From: Buttiauxella massiliensis | GTDB lineage: Bacteria > Pseudomonadota > Gammaproteobacteria > Enterobacterales > Enterobacteriaceae | Direction of reading: 5' to 3' | NCBI RefSeq assembly: GCF_902500225.1 | Contig: NZ_LR722648.1 | Coordinates: 1 to 64,000 of the forward strand | DNA length: 64,000 nt | Shown here: in pieces, positions 32,355-42,260 of the stretch | How the letters are laid out: each line of letters opens with the position of its first letter | Position numbering within the stretch: position 1 is the first letter of the stretch | Notes under the pieces: model-generated | What the model was told of the DNA's origin: nothing | The model's database searches: none | Seen by the model: the letters and a program-made list of their open reading frames with translations, nothing else | Made by a program: the position numbers and the translations under genes

Positions 32355-33281
32355 TTATTCGCTCATGGCATCGCGCCACAGTTTCTCGACCACGCGCTGG
32401 GCCATCAATGCCTGCTCACCGGAGGTTTCAGGAACTGTCTGATTTGCCACACAATCAAGGAAATGACGCGCACATCCAGCGAAACCGCGTTGTTCGAGTG
32501 CGGTTTGCCAGCCCGGAATTGGACGATTCACCACGCCATTGCCGCACTCTTCACGCCATTCACGCATATCTGTAACGTCGTACAAACCACCCTCTGTGAC
32601 CGCCTGAACCCACTCACGTTGGCTACCCGCCCGGCGATGCATACTGGTGGTGATTTGTAGGTTGCCCCGGGTAAAGTGATGCTCAGCAAAAAGCATCTGC
32701 CCTTGGTCGTTGGTCAACAGGGTTCCGCTTTGCAATTGTGCTTCCCCGCCAGACAGCCACAGTGCGGTATCAACCACATGCAGATAATCATCAAGCAAGG
32801 TAAAACGCAGATCGTTGGGCCCAACGCTGTCTGCTCGATGTTTATCCATCCGTACAGATGAACCATTCGCCAGTGTCGCTTTGAGATCCTGGTACAACGG
32901 TGAAAAACGGCGGTTAAAACCAACCATTAGCGTACGCTTTTGACGCTGTGCTATTTCCACTAAACGTTCAGCATCGGCAAGGTTTTCAGCCAGCGGCTTA
33001 TCCACACAAACATGGACACCTGCCTGCAATAACTCGCTCACTACCGCGTAATGGCTGCTGGTCGCACTGTGAACAAACACGGCGTCACACTGTGCTGCAA
33101 GTTCAGCAATAGAAGGAATATAGGGGATACGCCAGGTGTCACACACTTTCTGCGCTTTCGCCTGTGTTGGGGAAAATGCCCCCTGAAGCGTCCAGTCGCT
33201 GGAGGCTCCCAGAACGGGTAACCATGCTTTTTGTGCAATGCCGCCTAAACCGACAACGCCTACGCGAAGTTTAGTCATCAA
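32355..33281 (-). CDS. mviM: Gfo/Idh/MocA-family oxidoreductase MviM
   Basis: Predicted NAD(P)-dependent oxidoreductase, 308 residues. The Rossmann motif VGVVGLGGIAQKAWLP is at residues 8-23, and the family EKP-like motif appears as CVDKPLAENLADAERL. The substrate is unknown. It is directly adjacent to yceH (no gap) and upstream of murJ; the older virulence name comes from the operon context. Confidence 0.93.
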   Translation of the reverse strand: MMTKLRVGVVGLGGIAQKAWLPVLGASSDWTLQGAFSPTQAKAQKVCDTWRIPYIPSIAELAAQCDAVFVHSATSSHYAVVSELLQAGVHVCVDKPLAENLADAERLVEIAQRQKRTLMVGFNRRFSPLYQDLKATLANGSSVRMDKHRADSVGPNDLRFTLLDDYLHVVDTALWLSGGEAQLQSGTLLTNDQGQMLFAEHHFTRGNLQITTSMHRRAGSQREWVQAVTEGGLYDVTDMREWREECGNGVVNRPIPGWQTALEQRGFAGCARHFLDCVANQTVPETSGEQALMAQRVVEKLWRDAMSE

Positions 33282-33932
33282 TTAATCTCCGAGATGAGCG
33301 AGCAATGAATCCAGGCGTTGCTTAAGATCGGCAACTTCATTTTCGAGCTGTTCGACACGTGCCGTTAAATCACCGGCAGAGGCAACACTGCTTTCTGATG
33401 CTGCAACCTGCGACGCATCAACTTCACCGCTGAAAAGATGCATATAGCGGCTTTCGCGTTTGCCTGGTTCACGCGGTAAGCGCACCACAAAAGGACCGTC
33501 TTCGCGATTCGCGAGATGTTCAAGAGTCGCTTCTACCTGCGCCATATCACTGAATTCAAACATTCTTCCGGAGCGGGTACGCAATTCGCCTGGCGTTTGG
33601 GCGCCACGTAGCAGTAAGGCAGTAACCACTGCGACTTCTGCCACAGAAAGTTTAAGGTCACCAAACTCTGAATTACAGAAACGTTGCTCATATTTCGTTA
33701 CGCGATTGCCAAACCCGCTGACGGTGCGCAAAAAGTGGCGTTTGACCAGAGTATCCAACGTTTCCTGAACATCATGCTCTTTCAGATCCATCACCGGTTC
33801 GCGGTTGGTCTTCTGGTTACATGCCGTCACCACACCGTTGACCGACATCGGATACTGTTCGGGAGTCGTCACCTGCTTTTCCATCAGGCTACCCACAACT
33901 CGCGCTTCAACCGCAGTTAACTGATATTTCAT
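33282..33932 (-). CDS. yceH: DUF480 winged-helix protein YceH
   Basis: 216 residues (E. coli 215). The structured family fold is two winged helices: [44 protein letters not shown] is the signature start, and the second unit includes [24 protein letters not shown]. The C-terminus is a short coiled coil ([21 protein letters not shown]). DNA binding is plausible; function is unassigned. Confidence 0.93.
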   Translation of the reverse strand: MKYQLTAVEARVVGSLMEKQVTTPEQYPMSVNGVVTACNQKTNREPVMDLKEHDVQETLDTLVKRHFLRTVSGFGNRVTKYEQRFCNSEFGDLKLSVAEVAVVTALLLRGAQTPGELRTRSGRMFEFSDMAQVEATLEHLANREDGPFVVRLPREPGKRESRYMHLFSGEVDASQVAASESSVASAGDLTARVEQLENEVADLKQRLDSLLAHLGD

Positions 33933-33941
33933 TTCTTGTCC

Positions 33942-34526
33942 TTAACGGCCAGGGGTCCATTCTTTGGTGGTTAGCGCGGTCAAAACATGATCCCGCCACA
34001 CGCCATCAATCAGTAAATACTCTTTGGCATAGCCTTCTTTTTCAAAACCAAGGCGAGCGAGAAGATCGCCGCTGCGCTGGTTATGCGGCATGTAGTTCGC
34101 CATGATGCGATGGATATGCTGGCTACGCTGCATGTAGCGAATAGCCGTGGTCAGAGCTTCAAACATCATTCCCTGCCCCTGCCATTTCTCACCAAGTGAG
34201 TAGCCGAGATAGCAGGCATGAAATGAGCCCCGCACTACGTTTGAGAAGTTGGCAACACCAAGGATCTCTTTCTCTTCTGGATCGAGCAGCGCAAAGTAAT
34301 AAGCACTACCGGTTTTATGCATTTCGCTAATCATGCCAAGCCGCGCTTGCCAGCCGGAAGGATAGCAATGGCTGTCATCACGAATGGGTTCCCAGGGTTT
34401 CAGGAACTGACGGTTTTCGGCGTAATAATCTGCCAGACGCCAGGCATCTCGCTCGTACACCAGACGCACCACCATGCGGTCCGTTGTTAAGCGTACTTTC
34501 GGCACGTTACTGCGGTAGCCAAACAT
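33942..34526 (-). CDS. rimJ: Ribosomal protein S5 N-acetyltransferase RimJ
   Basis: GNAT-family enzyme that acetylates the N-terminal Ala of ribosomal protein S5. ATG at 34526 gives 194 residues starting [13 protein letters not shown], the E. coli length; the frame reaches 34544 but without family residues. The acetyl-CoA motif GKxxGxG/A reads [15 protein letters not shown], and [22 protein letters not shown] follows. It is 9 bases upstream of yceH. Confidence 0.96.
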   Translation of the reverse strand: MFGYRSNVPKVRLTTDRMVVRLVYERDAWRLADYYAENRQFLKPWEPIRDDSHCYPSGWQARLGMISEMHKTGSAYYFALLDPEEKEILGVANFSNVVRGSFHACYLGYSLGEKWQGQGMMFEALTTAIRYMQRSQHIHRIMANYMPHNQRSGDLLARLGFEKEGYAKEYLLIDGVWRDHVLTALTTKEWTPGR

Positions 34527-34767
34527 GTTCACCCTACTCCTCACATCCCACGTATTTTTGAGCCAACGTAATTACTATACCTGCCCCTTGCGATGGAAGG
34601 AAAACAACAACATGCAGATTTCTCATCCGGCCATACTTTTTTCGATTAACGAGTTAAATCAAAGCGCCGGATTGATAAAAAAATATTGTCGCCGTACGCC
34701 CTGTCAAAAACCCTGAGAGCAGTGGAGAATAGAGGTTTGTCACACTTTTAAGTTCCCTGGAGGGGAG

Positions 34768-35976
34768 ATGTCACGGGTAGCGCAGGCCAGGAGCCTGGGT
34801 AAATACTTCTTATTGCTCGATAACATGTTAGTTGTATTAGGCTTCTTCGTGGTTTTCCCTCTTATTTCCATTCGCTTTGTCGACCAAATGGGTTGGGCGG
34901 CGTTAATGGTCGGCATTGCGTTGGGCCTGCGTCAGCTTACTCAACAAGGGCTGGGTATTTTCGGTGGCGCCATCGCCGACCGGCTAGGTGCCAAACCGAT
35001 GATTGTCACCGGAATGCTGCTGCGAGCCGTCGGTTTTGCGCTGATGGGCATCGCTCATGAACCCTGGGTTTTGTGGCTCTCGTGTTTTATTTCCGCTATC
35101 GGCGGCACACTATTCGACCCGCCGCGCGCAGCCCTGGTCGTCAAACTGGTGCGTCCACATCAACGAGGTCGTTTCTTCTCGATATTAATGATGCAAGACA
35201 GCGCTGGAGCCGTCATTGGGGCGCTGCTCGGCAGTTGGTTGCTGCAATACGATTTTCGTCTGGTGTGCGGTGCGGGCGCGGTGATGTTTGTGATTTGTGC
35301 GATGGTCAACGCCTGGCTGCTTCCAGCTTATAAACTCTCTACCATTCGCACGCCAATGCTTGAAGGCATGGGACGCGTGCTGCGTGACAAACGTTTCATC
35401 ACTTATGTGTTAACGCTGGCCGGATATTACATGCTGGCGGTGCAGGTGATGTTAATGCTGCCGATTATGGTGAACGAAATTGCCGGTACGCCTGCGGCGG
35501 TGAAGTGGATGTATGCCATTGAAGCGGCACTATCCTTAACTCTGCTATACCCGATTGCGCGCTGGAGCGAAAAACGCTTCCGTCTCGAGCAGCGCCTGAT
35601 GGCGGGTTTATTCCTGATGTCCCTCGCCATGTTACCGATGGGATTGGCTAACAACCTCCAACAACTGTTCACTCTAATTTGCGTGTTTTATGTTGGTTCA
35701 ATCATTGCGGAACCTGCCCGTGAAACGCTGGGCGCATCACTTGCTGACTCCCGCGCTCGCGGCAGTTACATGGGCTTTAGCCGACTGGGTCTGGCGATTG
35801 GCGGCGCATTTGGTTACGCCGGTGGCGGTTGGTTATTTGATGCCGGGAAAAGCATCAACCAGCCGGAACTTCCGTGGCTGATGTTAGGGATTATAGGTTT
35901 CATCACGCTTATCGCATTATGGTGGCAATTTAGCCCGAAACCGATAGACCCCTCTATGCTTGAGCCCGGCAACTAG
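34768..35976 (+). CDS. mdtH: MFS multidrug efflux transporter MdtH
   Basis: Twelve-helix major facilitator of the DHA1 group; the E. coli protein gives modest fluoroquinolone resistance when overproduced. 402 residues, as in E. coli. The loop 2-3 motif A reads [12 protein letters not shown], and motif C-like [12 protein letters not shown] is in helix 5. A strong GGAGGGG ribosome site precedes the ATG at 34768. Transcribed away from rimJ across a 241-base gap. Confidence 0.95.
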   Translation: MSRVAQARSLGKYFLLLDNMLVVLGFFVVFPLISIRFVDQMGWAALMVGIALGLRQLTQQGLGIFGGAIADRLGAKPMIVTGMLLRAVGFALMGIAHEPWVLWLSCFISAIGGTLFDPPRAALVVKLVRPHQRGRFFSILMMQDSAGAVIGALLGSWLLQYDFRLVCGAGAVMFVICAMVNAWLLPAYKLSTIRTPMLEGMGRVLRDKRFITYVLTLAGYYMLAVQVMLMLPIMVNEIAGTPAAVKWMYAIEAALSLTLLYPIARWSEKRFRLEQRLMAGLFLMSLAMLPMGLANNLQQLFTLICVFYVGSIIAEPARETLGASLADSRARGSYMGFSRLGLAIGGAFGYAGGGWLFDAGKSINQPELPWLMLGIIGFITLIALWWQFSPKPIDPSMLEPGN

Positions 35977-36051
35977 TTTGCAGCCCCTGATATTCTCCTC
36001 CATACTCAAAAATTGACGGATTTTTCCTGACGATTGATATGGAGGAGTAAC

Positions 36052-36699
36052 GTGAAGCTTTATATTTACGATCACTGCCCTTTCTGCCTTAAAGCACGCA
36101 TGATTTTTGGCTTAAAGAATATCCCCGTTGAGCTGGTCGTCTTGCTAAACGACGATGAAGCAACCCCGACGAAAATGATTGGCAAGAAAATGGCGCCAAT
36201 CCTGCAAAAAGATGACAGTCGCTACCTGCCTGAAAGCATGGATATCGTGCACTACGTCGACAAACTTGATGGTGAACCACTTTTGACCGGCGCTGCTAAT
36301 TCAGCCATCAGTGACTGGTTACGCCACGTCAATAGCTATGTCCAACACCTGTTATTGCCGCGTATTGCGAAAGCGCCTTTTGATGAGTTTGCCACTCCCG
36401 CTGCCCGTGCTTACTTCACACAGAAGAAAGAGGCAATGATCGGTTCTTTTGCTGACCATCTGACGCATTCGCCGGGTCTGACCAAAAAAATCAGCGATGA
36501 TTTACGCAAGCTCGATAAACTTATCGTGCAGTCGAATGCTGTTAACGGTGAGTTGTCTGATGACGATATCCACCTCTTCCCACTGCTGCGTAACCTGACG
36601 CTGGTTGCCGGAATTGAGTGGCCGAGTCGTGTTGCGGCATACCGCGATAATATGGCCAAACAGACGCAAATTAACCTGCTGTCATCCCACGCTATTTAA
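36052..36699 (+). CDS. grxB: Glutaredoxin 2
   Basis: GSH-dependent thiol-disulfide oxidoreductase with a GST-like fold. Start GTG at 36052, 6 bases after GGAGG; this gives 215 residues, the E. coli length. The active site is CPFC (residues 9-12), where E. coli has CPYC, and the cis-Pro segment reads KMAPILQKDDSRYLPESMDIVHY. C-terminal helical domain ends MAKQTQINLLSSHAI. Confidence 0.96.
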   Translation: MKLYIYDHCPFCLKARMIFGLKNIPVELVVLLNDDEATPTKMIGKKMAPILQKDDSRYLPESMDIVHYVDKLDGEPLLTGAANSAISDWLRHVNSYVQHLLLPRIAKAPFDEFATPAARAYFTQKKEAMIGSFADHLTHSPGLTKKISDDLRKLDKLIVQSNAVNGELSDDDIHLFPLLRNLTLVAGIEWPSRVAAYRDNMAKQTQINLLSSHAI

Positions 36700-36718
36700 A
36701 GATTGTTAATTGTCCTAC

Positions 36719-36743
36719 GGCGGGTAAGTTAACCCGCCTTTAT
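36719..36743 (+). terminator. Terminator of grxB
   Basis: 7-bp stem GGCGGGT / ACCCGCC, 6-base loop, then TTTATCT, 19 bases after the grxB stop. Confidence 0.7.
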
Positions 36744-36869
36744 CTCATGGTTCAAAAACTTATTCTGTCGAATAAAAAATTAAGCCTTTTCCTGTAGCAC
36801 GCCCGGTACTAGTACATCATGATGCTTTATGTCAGGATCTGTGACCGATGCAGCATGTTAAGGATATCC

Positions 36870-37430
36870 ATGAAAAAAATAGTATTAGCCGCAGCCTTGA
36901 TGCTCAGCGGATTAGTGGTGGGTTGTAACCAGCTAACGCAATACACCGTCAGCGAACAGGAAATCAACCAGGCGCTGCACAAACGGAATAATTTCTCTAA
37001 AGACATTGGCCTGCCAGGCGTTGCCGATGCCCATATTGTCTTAACTAATTTAGCCAGTGCGATTGGCCGAGAAGAACCGAACAAAATCACCCTGACTGGC
37101 GATGCCAAACTGGATATGACATCTTTGTTCGGCAATCAAAAAGCTAATATCAAACTTAAACTCAAAGCTCTGCCAACCTTTAATAAAGAGCAAGGTGCTA
37201 TCTATTTGCAAGAAATGGAAGTGGTAGATGCAACCGTCGAGCCTGAGAAAATGCAGACGATTGTCCAGACACTGATTCCATATCTCAATCAGTCGCTACG
37301 CAATTACTTCAACCAACAGCCAGCTTACGTGTTGAGTGAAGATAACAGTGCAGGCGAAAAACTGGCGAAGAAATATGCCAAAGGGATTGAGGTTAAACCA
37401 GGCGAAATCATTATCCCGTTCACCGAGTAA
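36870..37430 (+). CDS. yceB: DUF1439 lipoprotein YceB
   Basis: Predicted outer-membrane lipoprotein, 186 residues as in E. coli. Signal peptide MKKIVLAAALMLSGLVVGC with a lipobox (VVGC) at residue 19, then a single DUF1439 domain (a lipid-binding TULIP-like fold in family structures). Start ATG at 36870 after AAGGA; the frame continues upstream to 36819 without a signal. Function is unassigned. Confidence 0.93.
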   Translation: MKKIVLAAALMLSGLVVGCNQLTQYTVSEQEINQALHKRNNFSKDIGLPGVADAHIVLTNLASAIGREEPNKITLTGDAKLDMTSLFGNQKANIKLKLKALPTFNKEQGAIYLQEMEVVDATVEPEKMQTIVQTLIPYLNQSLRNYFNQQPAYVLSEDNSAGEKLAKKYAKGIEVKPGEIIIPFTE

Positions 37431-37490
37431 GCTCTCAAACACTGGGGAGGCACATCCTCCCCAAGAAAATCTCTACGAAAATGGTGCAAA

Positions 37491-37506
37491 GCTAAACGTT
37501 TGCGCT
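37491..37506 (+). promoter_or_regulatory. PurR box of pyrC
   Basis: GCTAAACGTTTGCGCT matches the PurR operator consensus ACGCAAACGTTTGCGT at 12 of 16 positions including the central core. It overlaps the -35 region of pyrC, as in E. coli. Confidence 0.75.
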
Positions 37507-37518
37507 TATCCTTTGTGC

Positions 37519-37556
37519 CCGGCATAAATCATCGTTATTTCCTTCCTACGCCGGAG
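37519..37556 (+). promoter_or_regulatory. pyrC start-site-switch leader hairpin
   Basis: The transcript start region CCCGGC can pair with GCCGGAG, which contains the pyrC ribosome site. In E. coli, low GTP/high CTP favours a start at C, producing the longer RNA that hides the ribosome site; low CTP favours a G start. The same bases are present here, so the same pyrimidine response is inferred. Confidence 0.65.
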
Positions 37557-37563
37557 CACTTTC

Positions 37564-38610
37564 ATGACCGTATTACCTCAGGTATTAAAAATTCGCCGCC
37601 CAGACGACTGGCATGTTCACCTTCGTGATGGTGATATGCTCAAAACGGTGGTGCCTTATACCAGCGAAATTTATGGTCGCGCGATTGTGATGCCAAACCT
37701 GGCGCCGCCAGTAACAACGGTTGAAGCTGCCATCGCTTATCGCCAGCGTATTCTCGACGCCGTACCGCAAGGGCATAGTTTTCAGCCTTTAATGACCTGC
37801 TACCTGACTGACTCTCTGGACCCGAACGAAGTTGAACGCGGGTTTAACGAAGGTGTGTTTACTGCGGCAAAACTCTACCCGGCAAATGCGACAACTAACT
37901 CAAGCCATGGTGTTACCAGCACTGCTGCGATTTTGCCAGTACTTGAGCGTATGCAGAAAATCGGTATGCCGCTGCTTATCCACGGTGAAGTGACTCACGC
38001 TGACATTGATATTTTTGACCGTGAAGCACGCTTTATCGAAACCGTGATGGAACCGCTGCGTAAGCAACTGCCGGAACTGAAAGTGGTGTTTGAACATATC
38101 ACCACCAAAGACGCCGCACAGTATGTGAAGGAAGGCAATTCCCTGTTAGGTGCAACTATTACTCCGCAACACCTGATGTTTAACCGCAACCACATGCTGG
38201 TTGGCGGCGTGCGTCCTCACCTGTATTGCCTGCCTATTTTAAAACGCAGTGTGCATCAGGAAGCGTTACGCGAGCTGGTAGCAAGCGGATGTGACCGTGT
38301 GTTCCTGGGGACTGATTCCGCACCACACGCACGCCATCGCAAAGAAGCAAGCTGTGGTTGTGCTGGCTGCTTTAACGCCCCTTCTGCTTTGGGTGCTTAC
38401 GCGACGGTATTTGAAGAGATGAATGCAATGCAGCACTTCGAAGCGTTTACATCCCTCAATGGCCCGCGTTTCTACGGTTTACCTGTTAACGAAGAAACTA
38501 TCGAACTGGTTCGCACTCCTGTTGAAATGCCAGAAAGCATCGAAACATCCGATGACAGCATCGTGCCATTCCTGGCTGGTGAGAAAGTAGCCTGGTCAGT
38601 TAAAGCATAA
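37564..38610 (+). CDS. pyrC: Dihydroorotase
   Basis: Third step of pyrimidine synthesis: carbamoyl aspartate to dihydroorotate. 348 residues, as E. coli. Binuclear zinc site seen as HVHLRDG (His17, His19), carboxylated Lys in [13 protein letters not shown], His in [10 protein letters not shown] and [10 protein letters not shown], and Asp in [17 protein letters not shown] ribosome site is inside the regulatory hairpin. Confidence 0.98.
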   Translation: MTVLPQVLKIRRPDDWHVHLRDGDMLKTVVPYTSEIYGRAIVMPNLAPPVTTVEAAIAYRQRILDAVPQGHSFQPLMTCYLTDSLDPNEVERGFNEGVFTAAKLYPANATTNSSHGVTSTAAILPVLERMQKIGMPLLIHGEVTHADIDIFDREARFIETVMEPLRKQLPELKVVFEHITTKDAAQYVKEGNSLLGATITPQHLMFNRNHMLVGGVRPHLYCLPILKRSVHQEALRELVASGCDRVFLGTDSAPHARHRKEASCGCAGCFNAPSALGAYATVFEEMNAMQHFEAFTSLNGPRFYGLPVNEETIELVRTPVEMPESIETSDDSIVPFLAGEKVAWSVKA

Positions 38611-38645
38611 TTTTTACCGCCCCCTGTTGCATCACTGGCGATATG

Positions 38646-38664
38646 ACTGTATAAATATCCAGTA
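38646..38664 (+). promoter_or_regulatory. LexA (SOS) box of dinI
   Basis: ACTGTATAAATATCCAGTA contains CTG-N10-CAG with the A/T-rich centre of the LexA consensus. It lies about 150 bases before dinI because an ERIC element intervenes. Confidence 0.85.
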
Positions 38665-38676
38665 TATTATTAACCC

Positions 38677-38793
38677 TAAATAATTCCAGTTGCATCGCGG
38701 CGGCAAGAGAACGAATCCCGATGAGCTTACATAGGTAAGTGATTCGGGTGAGTGAACGCAGCCGACAAAGGGGCAACTTGAAGTATGACGGGT
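38677..38793. repeat. ERIC element 3 (in the dinI leader)
   Basis: Arms TAAATAATTCCAGTTGCATC and GGCAACTTGAAGTATGACGGG flank the core GAATCCCGATGAGCTTACATAGGTAAGTGATTCGGGTG. The insertion is between the SOS box and the dinI ribosome site, so it would be transcribed as a strong hairpin in the 5' leader. Confidence 0.92.
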
Positions 38794-38809
38794 TCTACAG
38801 GGGGCTGTT

Positions 38810-39055
38810 ATGCGTATTGAAGTCACTATTGCCAAAACTACATCTCTGCCACCAGGCGCTATTGATGCGCTTGCCAATGAACTTTCACGCCGTATTACTC
38901 AACACTATCCTGAAAACGTTAACCACGTTCAGGTGCGTTATGCCGCTGCAAATAACCTGTCGGTTTTAGGGGCTACCAAAGAAGACCGCGATCGCATTAG
39001 CGAAATATTGCAAGAGACCTGGGAAAGCGCTGACGACTGGTTTGCTGCGGATTAA
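38810..39055 (+). CDS. dinI: DNA damage-inducible protein I
   Basis: Modulates RecA filaments in the SOS response; stabilises filaments and limits UmuD cleavage. 81 residues, starting MRIEVTIAKTTSLPPGAIDALANELSRRI and ending in the acidic tail SADDWFAAD that mimics DNA. Ribosome site AGGGGG 6 bases before the ATG, just outside the ERIC. Confidence 0.97.
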   Translation: MRIEVTIAKTTSLPPGAIDALANELSRRITQHYPENVNHVQVRYAAANNLSVLGATKEDRDRISEILQETWESADDWFAAD

Positions 39056-39406
39056 AAAACATAATGGGAATGGGCTGGCTTTAGATCAATTTGCCGCTCA
39101 TTTCAGGTAAAAATTCCCTCGTTGTTATCTTTATACCGGGTGTCGCCATCCGGTTTTTTAATTGTATGAAATTCGCTCATTTAAATAATTTCCCTTCTTG
39201 TAAGTTACCCAGAATCATCTGATTCAATAAAGAATATCATGCGGGTTTATTGTGCAATTAAGCGCTTTATTGTAAAAAAAGTGTTGCAGGGTATTTATTT
39301 CTCCGTCGAAATAGCTTAATCATTGATATACTTAACTGGCTTCACATTAAACAAGCATTAAACCTCACGAACCGTTGTCTCAAACACACGTATAAAAGGG
39401 GTTATG
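39056..39406 (+). promoter_or_regulatory. dinI-bssS intergenic region
   Basis: 350 bases without a supported gene. It holds the dinI terminator at 39135-39160 and then A/T-rich DNA up to bssS, presumably the bssS promoter; a TATACT box near 39327 is the best -10 candidate. No repeat or RNA gene is recognised. Confidence 0.5.
39135..39160 (+). terminator. Terminator of dinI
   Basis: Stem ACCGG(G) / (T)CCGGT around an 8-base loop, followed by TTTTTT, about 80 bases after dinI. Confidence 0.75.
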
Positions 39407-39661
39407 ATGGAAAAAAATAGTGATGTTATCCAGACCCATCCCCTTATCGGATGGGACATCAGCACTGTTGATAGCTACGATGCGCTGATGCTTCGCCTGC
39501 ACTACCTGACCTCGAATACGCAAAAGCACGACGAAACTGAAATCGGTCAAACTTTATGGCTGACCACGGATGTTGCCCGGCAATTTATTTCTATTTTAGA
39601 AGCCGGGATTGCTAAGATTGAATCTAGTGATTACCAGGTAAACGATTATCGTAAGCATTGA
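39407..39661 (+). CDS. bssS: Biofilm regulator BssS
   Basis: Small regulator (YceP) that in E. coli represses biofilm formation via indole and AI-2 effects. The second of two adjacent ATGs (39407) gives 84 residues, the E. coli length, and is better spaced from the AAAAGGGG site. Sequence starts MEKNSDVIQTHPLIGWDISTV and ends GIAKIESSDYQVNDYRKH. No known domain or catalytic motif. Confidence 0.94.
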   Translation: MEKNSDVIQTHPLIGWDISTVDSYDALMLRLHYLTSNTQKHDETEIGQTLWLTTDVARQFISILEAGIAKIESSDYQVNDYRKH

Positions 39662-39686
39662 TTGTCGATGCTGCTCAAATAACGCA

Positions 39687-39710
39687 AGGCACCTAAAGGT
39701 GCCTTTTTTA
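39687..39710 (+). terminator. Terminator of bssS
   Basis: 7-bp stem AGGCACC / GGTGCCT with 4-base loop and a T6 run, 25 bases after the stop. Confidence 0.9.
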
Positions 39711-39795
39711 TTATTCAGGTTTCGCTCAATTGCCAGTCGGCCGAGAATTAATTAACCTGCTATATACTTTTTGCCAGAGAGAAGAGAAAAGCATC

Positions 39796-40914
39796 ATGCA
39801 TTATGACCTTATCATCGTCGGTAGTGGTTCCGTTGGCGCAGCCACCGGATGCTACGCCACTCACTCCGGCTTAAACGTGCTTATGATCGACAGCAACCAC
39901 CCTCCCCACCAGCAAGGTAGCCATCATGGCGATACTCGCCTGATGCGCCATGCCTATGGCGAAGGGGAAAAATATGTCCCGCTGGTGTTACGCGCCCAGA
40001 CTTTATGGGATGCGTTGCAGGAAATCAGCGGTGAGAAAGTCTTTCATCGCACTGGTGTGATTAACCTTGGCCCTGCGGATTCAGCATTTATCTCAACGGT
40101 GCAAAGCAGTGCGCAAACTTGGTCACTACCGCTTGAAACACTGACGGCTGAACAAGTGATGACACGCTGGCCACAAATTACCGTTCCAGAAAACTATCTT
40201 GGCTTATTTGAGCCAGATTCTGGTGTGCTGCGCAGCGAGTTGGCGGTGGAAACTTATATCCGTCTGGCAAACCAGGGCGGGTGCGCGCAGTTATTTAATT
40301 GCCCAGTGACGGACATTCGCCATACCGCACAAGGCGTGGAAGTGGAGACTCCGGAAGGCATATTCACCGCGAATAAACTGCTGGTCAGCGCCGGAACCTG
40401 GGTCACCAAATTATTACCCGAACTGCCCGTAACGCCATGGCGCAAAATCTTTAGCTGGCACCAGGCAGACGGGCGCTATAGCGAAAAAAATAACTTCCCG
40501 GCGTTTACCGCTCAATTGCCTGACGGGAGCCAGTACTACGGGTTCCCGGCTGGTGAAGATAACGAGCTGAAACTGGGCAAGCATGATGGCGGGCAGATGA
40601 TAAGCGAGCCGCAACAGCGTAAACCGTTTGGCGCTATCGCCACCGACGGCAGCGAAGTGTTCAGCTTCTTGCGCCAGATAATGCCAGGTGTGGGGGTTTG
40701 TATGCATGGCGCGGCCTGCACTTACGATATGTCACCGGATGAAGATTTTATTATTGATGCCCTGCCCGGTCATGACAACACTATGGTGATCACCGGCCTG
40801 AGCGGGCATGGTTTTAAATTCGCTTCGGTGCTGGGGGAAATTGCCTGTCAGTTTGCACTGGGCAAAGAGTCGAGTTTCGATCTGACGCCGTTTTCGCTTT
40901 CACGATTTAGCTAG
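39796..40914 (+). CDS. solA: N-methyl-L-tryptophan oxidase
   Basis: Flavoenzyme of the monomeric sarcosine oxidase family that demethylates N-methyl-L-tryptophan. Start ATG 39796 ([18 protein letters not shown]) gives 372 residues, the E. coli length. The FAD motif GSGSVGAA is near residue 10, and the Cys for covalent FAD lies in [14 protein letters not shown]. Frame extends upstream to 39730 without homology. The yceO, yceJ and yceI genes that separate solA from yceA/trhO in K-12 are absent. Confidence 0.95.
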   Translation: MHYDLIIVGSGSVGAATGCYATHSGLNVLMIDSNHPPHQQGSHHGDTRLMRHAYGEGEKYVPLVLRAQTLWDALQEISGEKVFHRTGVINLGPADSAFISTVQSSAQTWSLPLETLTAEQVMTRWPQITVPENYLGLFEPDSGVLRSELAVETYIRLANQGGCAQLFNCPVTDIRHTAQGVEVETPEGIFTANKLLVSAGTWVTKLLPELPVTPWRKIFSWHQADGRYSEKNNFPAFTAQLPDGSQYYGFPAGEDNELKLGKHDGGQMISEPQQRKPFGAIATDGSEVFSFLRQIMPGVGVCMHGAACTYDMSPDEDFIIDALPGHDNTMVITGLSGHGFKFASVLGEIACQFALGKESSFDLTPFSLSRFS

Positions 40915-40924
40915 TATTGAGTGA

Positions 40925-40955
40925 TGTCGGATGACGCTTACGCTTATCCGACCTA
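40925..40955. repeat. REP-like palindromic unit
   Basis: GTCGGATGACGCTTACGCTTATCCGACCTAC resembles a single enterobacterial REP (PU) unit (GCCGGATG..GCG..CTTATCCGGCCTAC). It fills the gap between the convergent solA and trhO stops and probably folds as a bidirectional mRNA-end hairpin. Confidence 0.75.
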
Positions 40956-40981
40956 CTTAAGCGCAAGCGACATCCATTTCT

Positions 40982-42031
40982 TTACTCTGGGTCAGGAATG
41001 CCCAACGTGGTGTTCAACACGCCACGCGATTTATTGAAAATCTTATTGCCGTTTTCACGGCCAGCGCGGCGGCGGCGCTGTTCTTCAGGTGAGAGTGCCA
41101 GTTCTTCGCGGCAAATGTCGCTACAGCATCCGGCATATTTCTCAGCGCAGCTTGGGCACTGAATAAACAGCAAATGGCAGCCGTCATTTTTGCAGTTGGT
41201 GTGGCTATCACAAGAAACCCCGCACTGATGGCAGTGGGCAATCACATCATCGGAAATTCGTTCACCCATACGCTCGTCAAAGACAAAGTTTTTGCCGACA
41301 AAGCGCACCGGGATCCCTTGCTCACGAGCACGACGGGCGTATTCAATAATCCCGCCTTCGATGTGGTAGACGTTCTTGAATCCGTTATGCATCATCCAGG
41401 CGCTAGCCTTTTCACAGCGGATCCCACCAGTACAATACATGACGATTTTTTTGTCTTTGTCGTCCTGCAACATATCTACCGCTTTCGGCAACTGCTCACG
41501 AAACGTGTCTGCCGGGATTTCCATAGCGTCCTGGAAATGGCCCACTTCATATTCGTAATGGTTCCGCATGTCGATAAACACGGCATCCGGGTCGTCGAGC
41601 ATCGCGTTAACGTCTGCGGCTTTCAGATAAGCACCGACATTGCTGGCATCAAACGACGGGTCATCAATCCCATCAGCAACAATACGGTCACGCACTTTCA
41701 TGCGCAGCACCCAAAACGACTTACCGTCATCTTCAAGTGCGATATTCAGACGCACGCCGTTAAGCGCGGCATGGAAACCGTAGAGTGTTTCGCGGAAGGC
41801 ATCGACACGGCTTTGAGGAACGCTAATTTGCGCGTTAATCCCTTCATGGGCGAGATAGACTCGGCCAAAGACATTCAGCGCGGTAAAAGCCTGATACAAC
41901 GCATCGCGCGTGGCTTTAGGTTCTTCAATGGTGAAATATTTATAGAATGAGATTGTGGTGCGTGGCTCGGTTTCAGCCAACATACGCACGCGCAATTCAT
42001 CATTCGATATGCGGTTGTGTAACACTGGCAT
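40982..42031 (-). CDS. trhO: tRNA uridine-34 hydroxylase TrhO
   Basis: Oxygen-dependent hydroxylase that starts 5-carboxymethoxyuridine synthesis at tRNA position 34. ATG 42031 gives 349 residues (E. coli YceA 350). The rhodanese domain carries the Cys in [11 protein letters not shown]; the C-terminal Cys-rich part [20 protein letters not shown] may bind a metal. The upstream open frame to 42082 is not supported. Its start faces the lpxL start across a 229-base gap. Confidence 0.95.
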   Translation of the reverse strand: MPVLHNRISNDELRVRMLAETEPRTTISFYKYFTIEEPKATRDALYQAFTALNVFGRVYLAHEGINAQISVPQSRVDAFRETLYGFHAALNGVRLNIALEDDGKSFWVLRMKVRDRIVADGIDDPSFDASNVGAYLKAADVNAMLDDPDAVFIDMRNHYEYEVGHFQDAMEIPADTFREQLPKAVDMLQDDKDKKIVMYCTGGIRCEKASAWMMHNGFKNVYHIEGGIIEYARRAREQGIPVRFVGKNFVFDERMGERISDDVIAHCHQCGVSCDSHTNCKNDGCHLLFIQCPSCAEKYAGCCSDICREELALSPEEQRRRRAGRENGNKIFNKSRGVLNTTLGIPDPE

Positions 42032-42260
42032 GGTGTTCGCTCGGCTATCGTTGAGAAAAAAGTGGGCTGCATCATAAAGCAATTAACGTTAATTTACATC
42101 CCTGCATTTTGCGCTACATTTCACTTATTACTTCGCATTTAATTCAACAAACGCTGAAATATCAAACACTCTACATCTGTTAATTTTGGAAGATTCTTAA
42201 TTAATGTCACAATAGTCTGACTCAAGAAGATCCGGCATTTGCCGTCACAATAGGTTTTAC

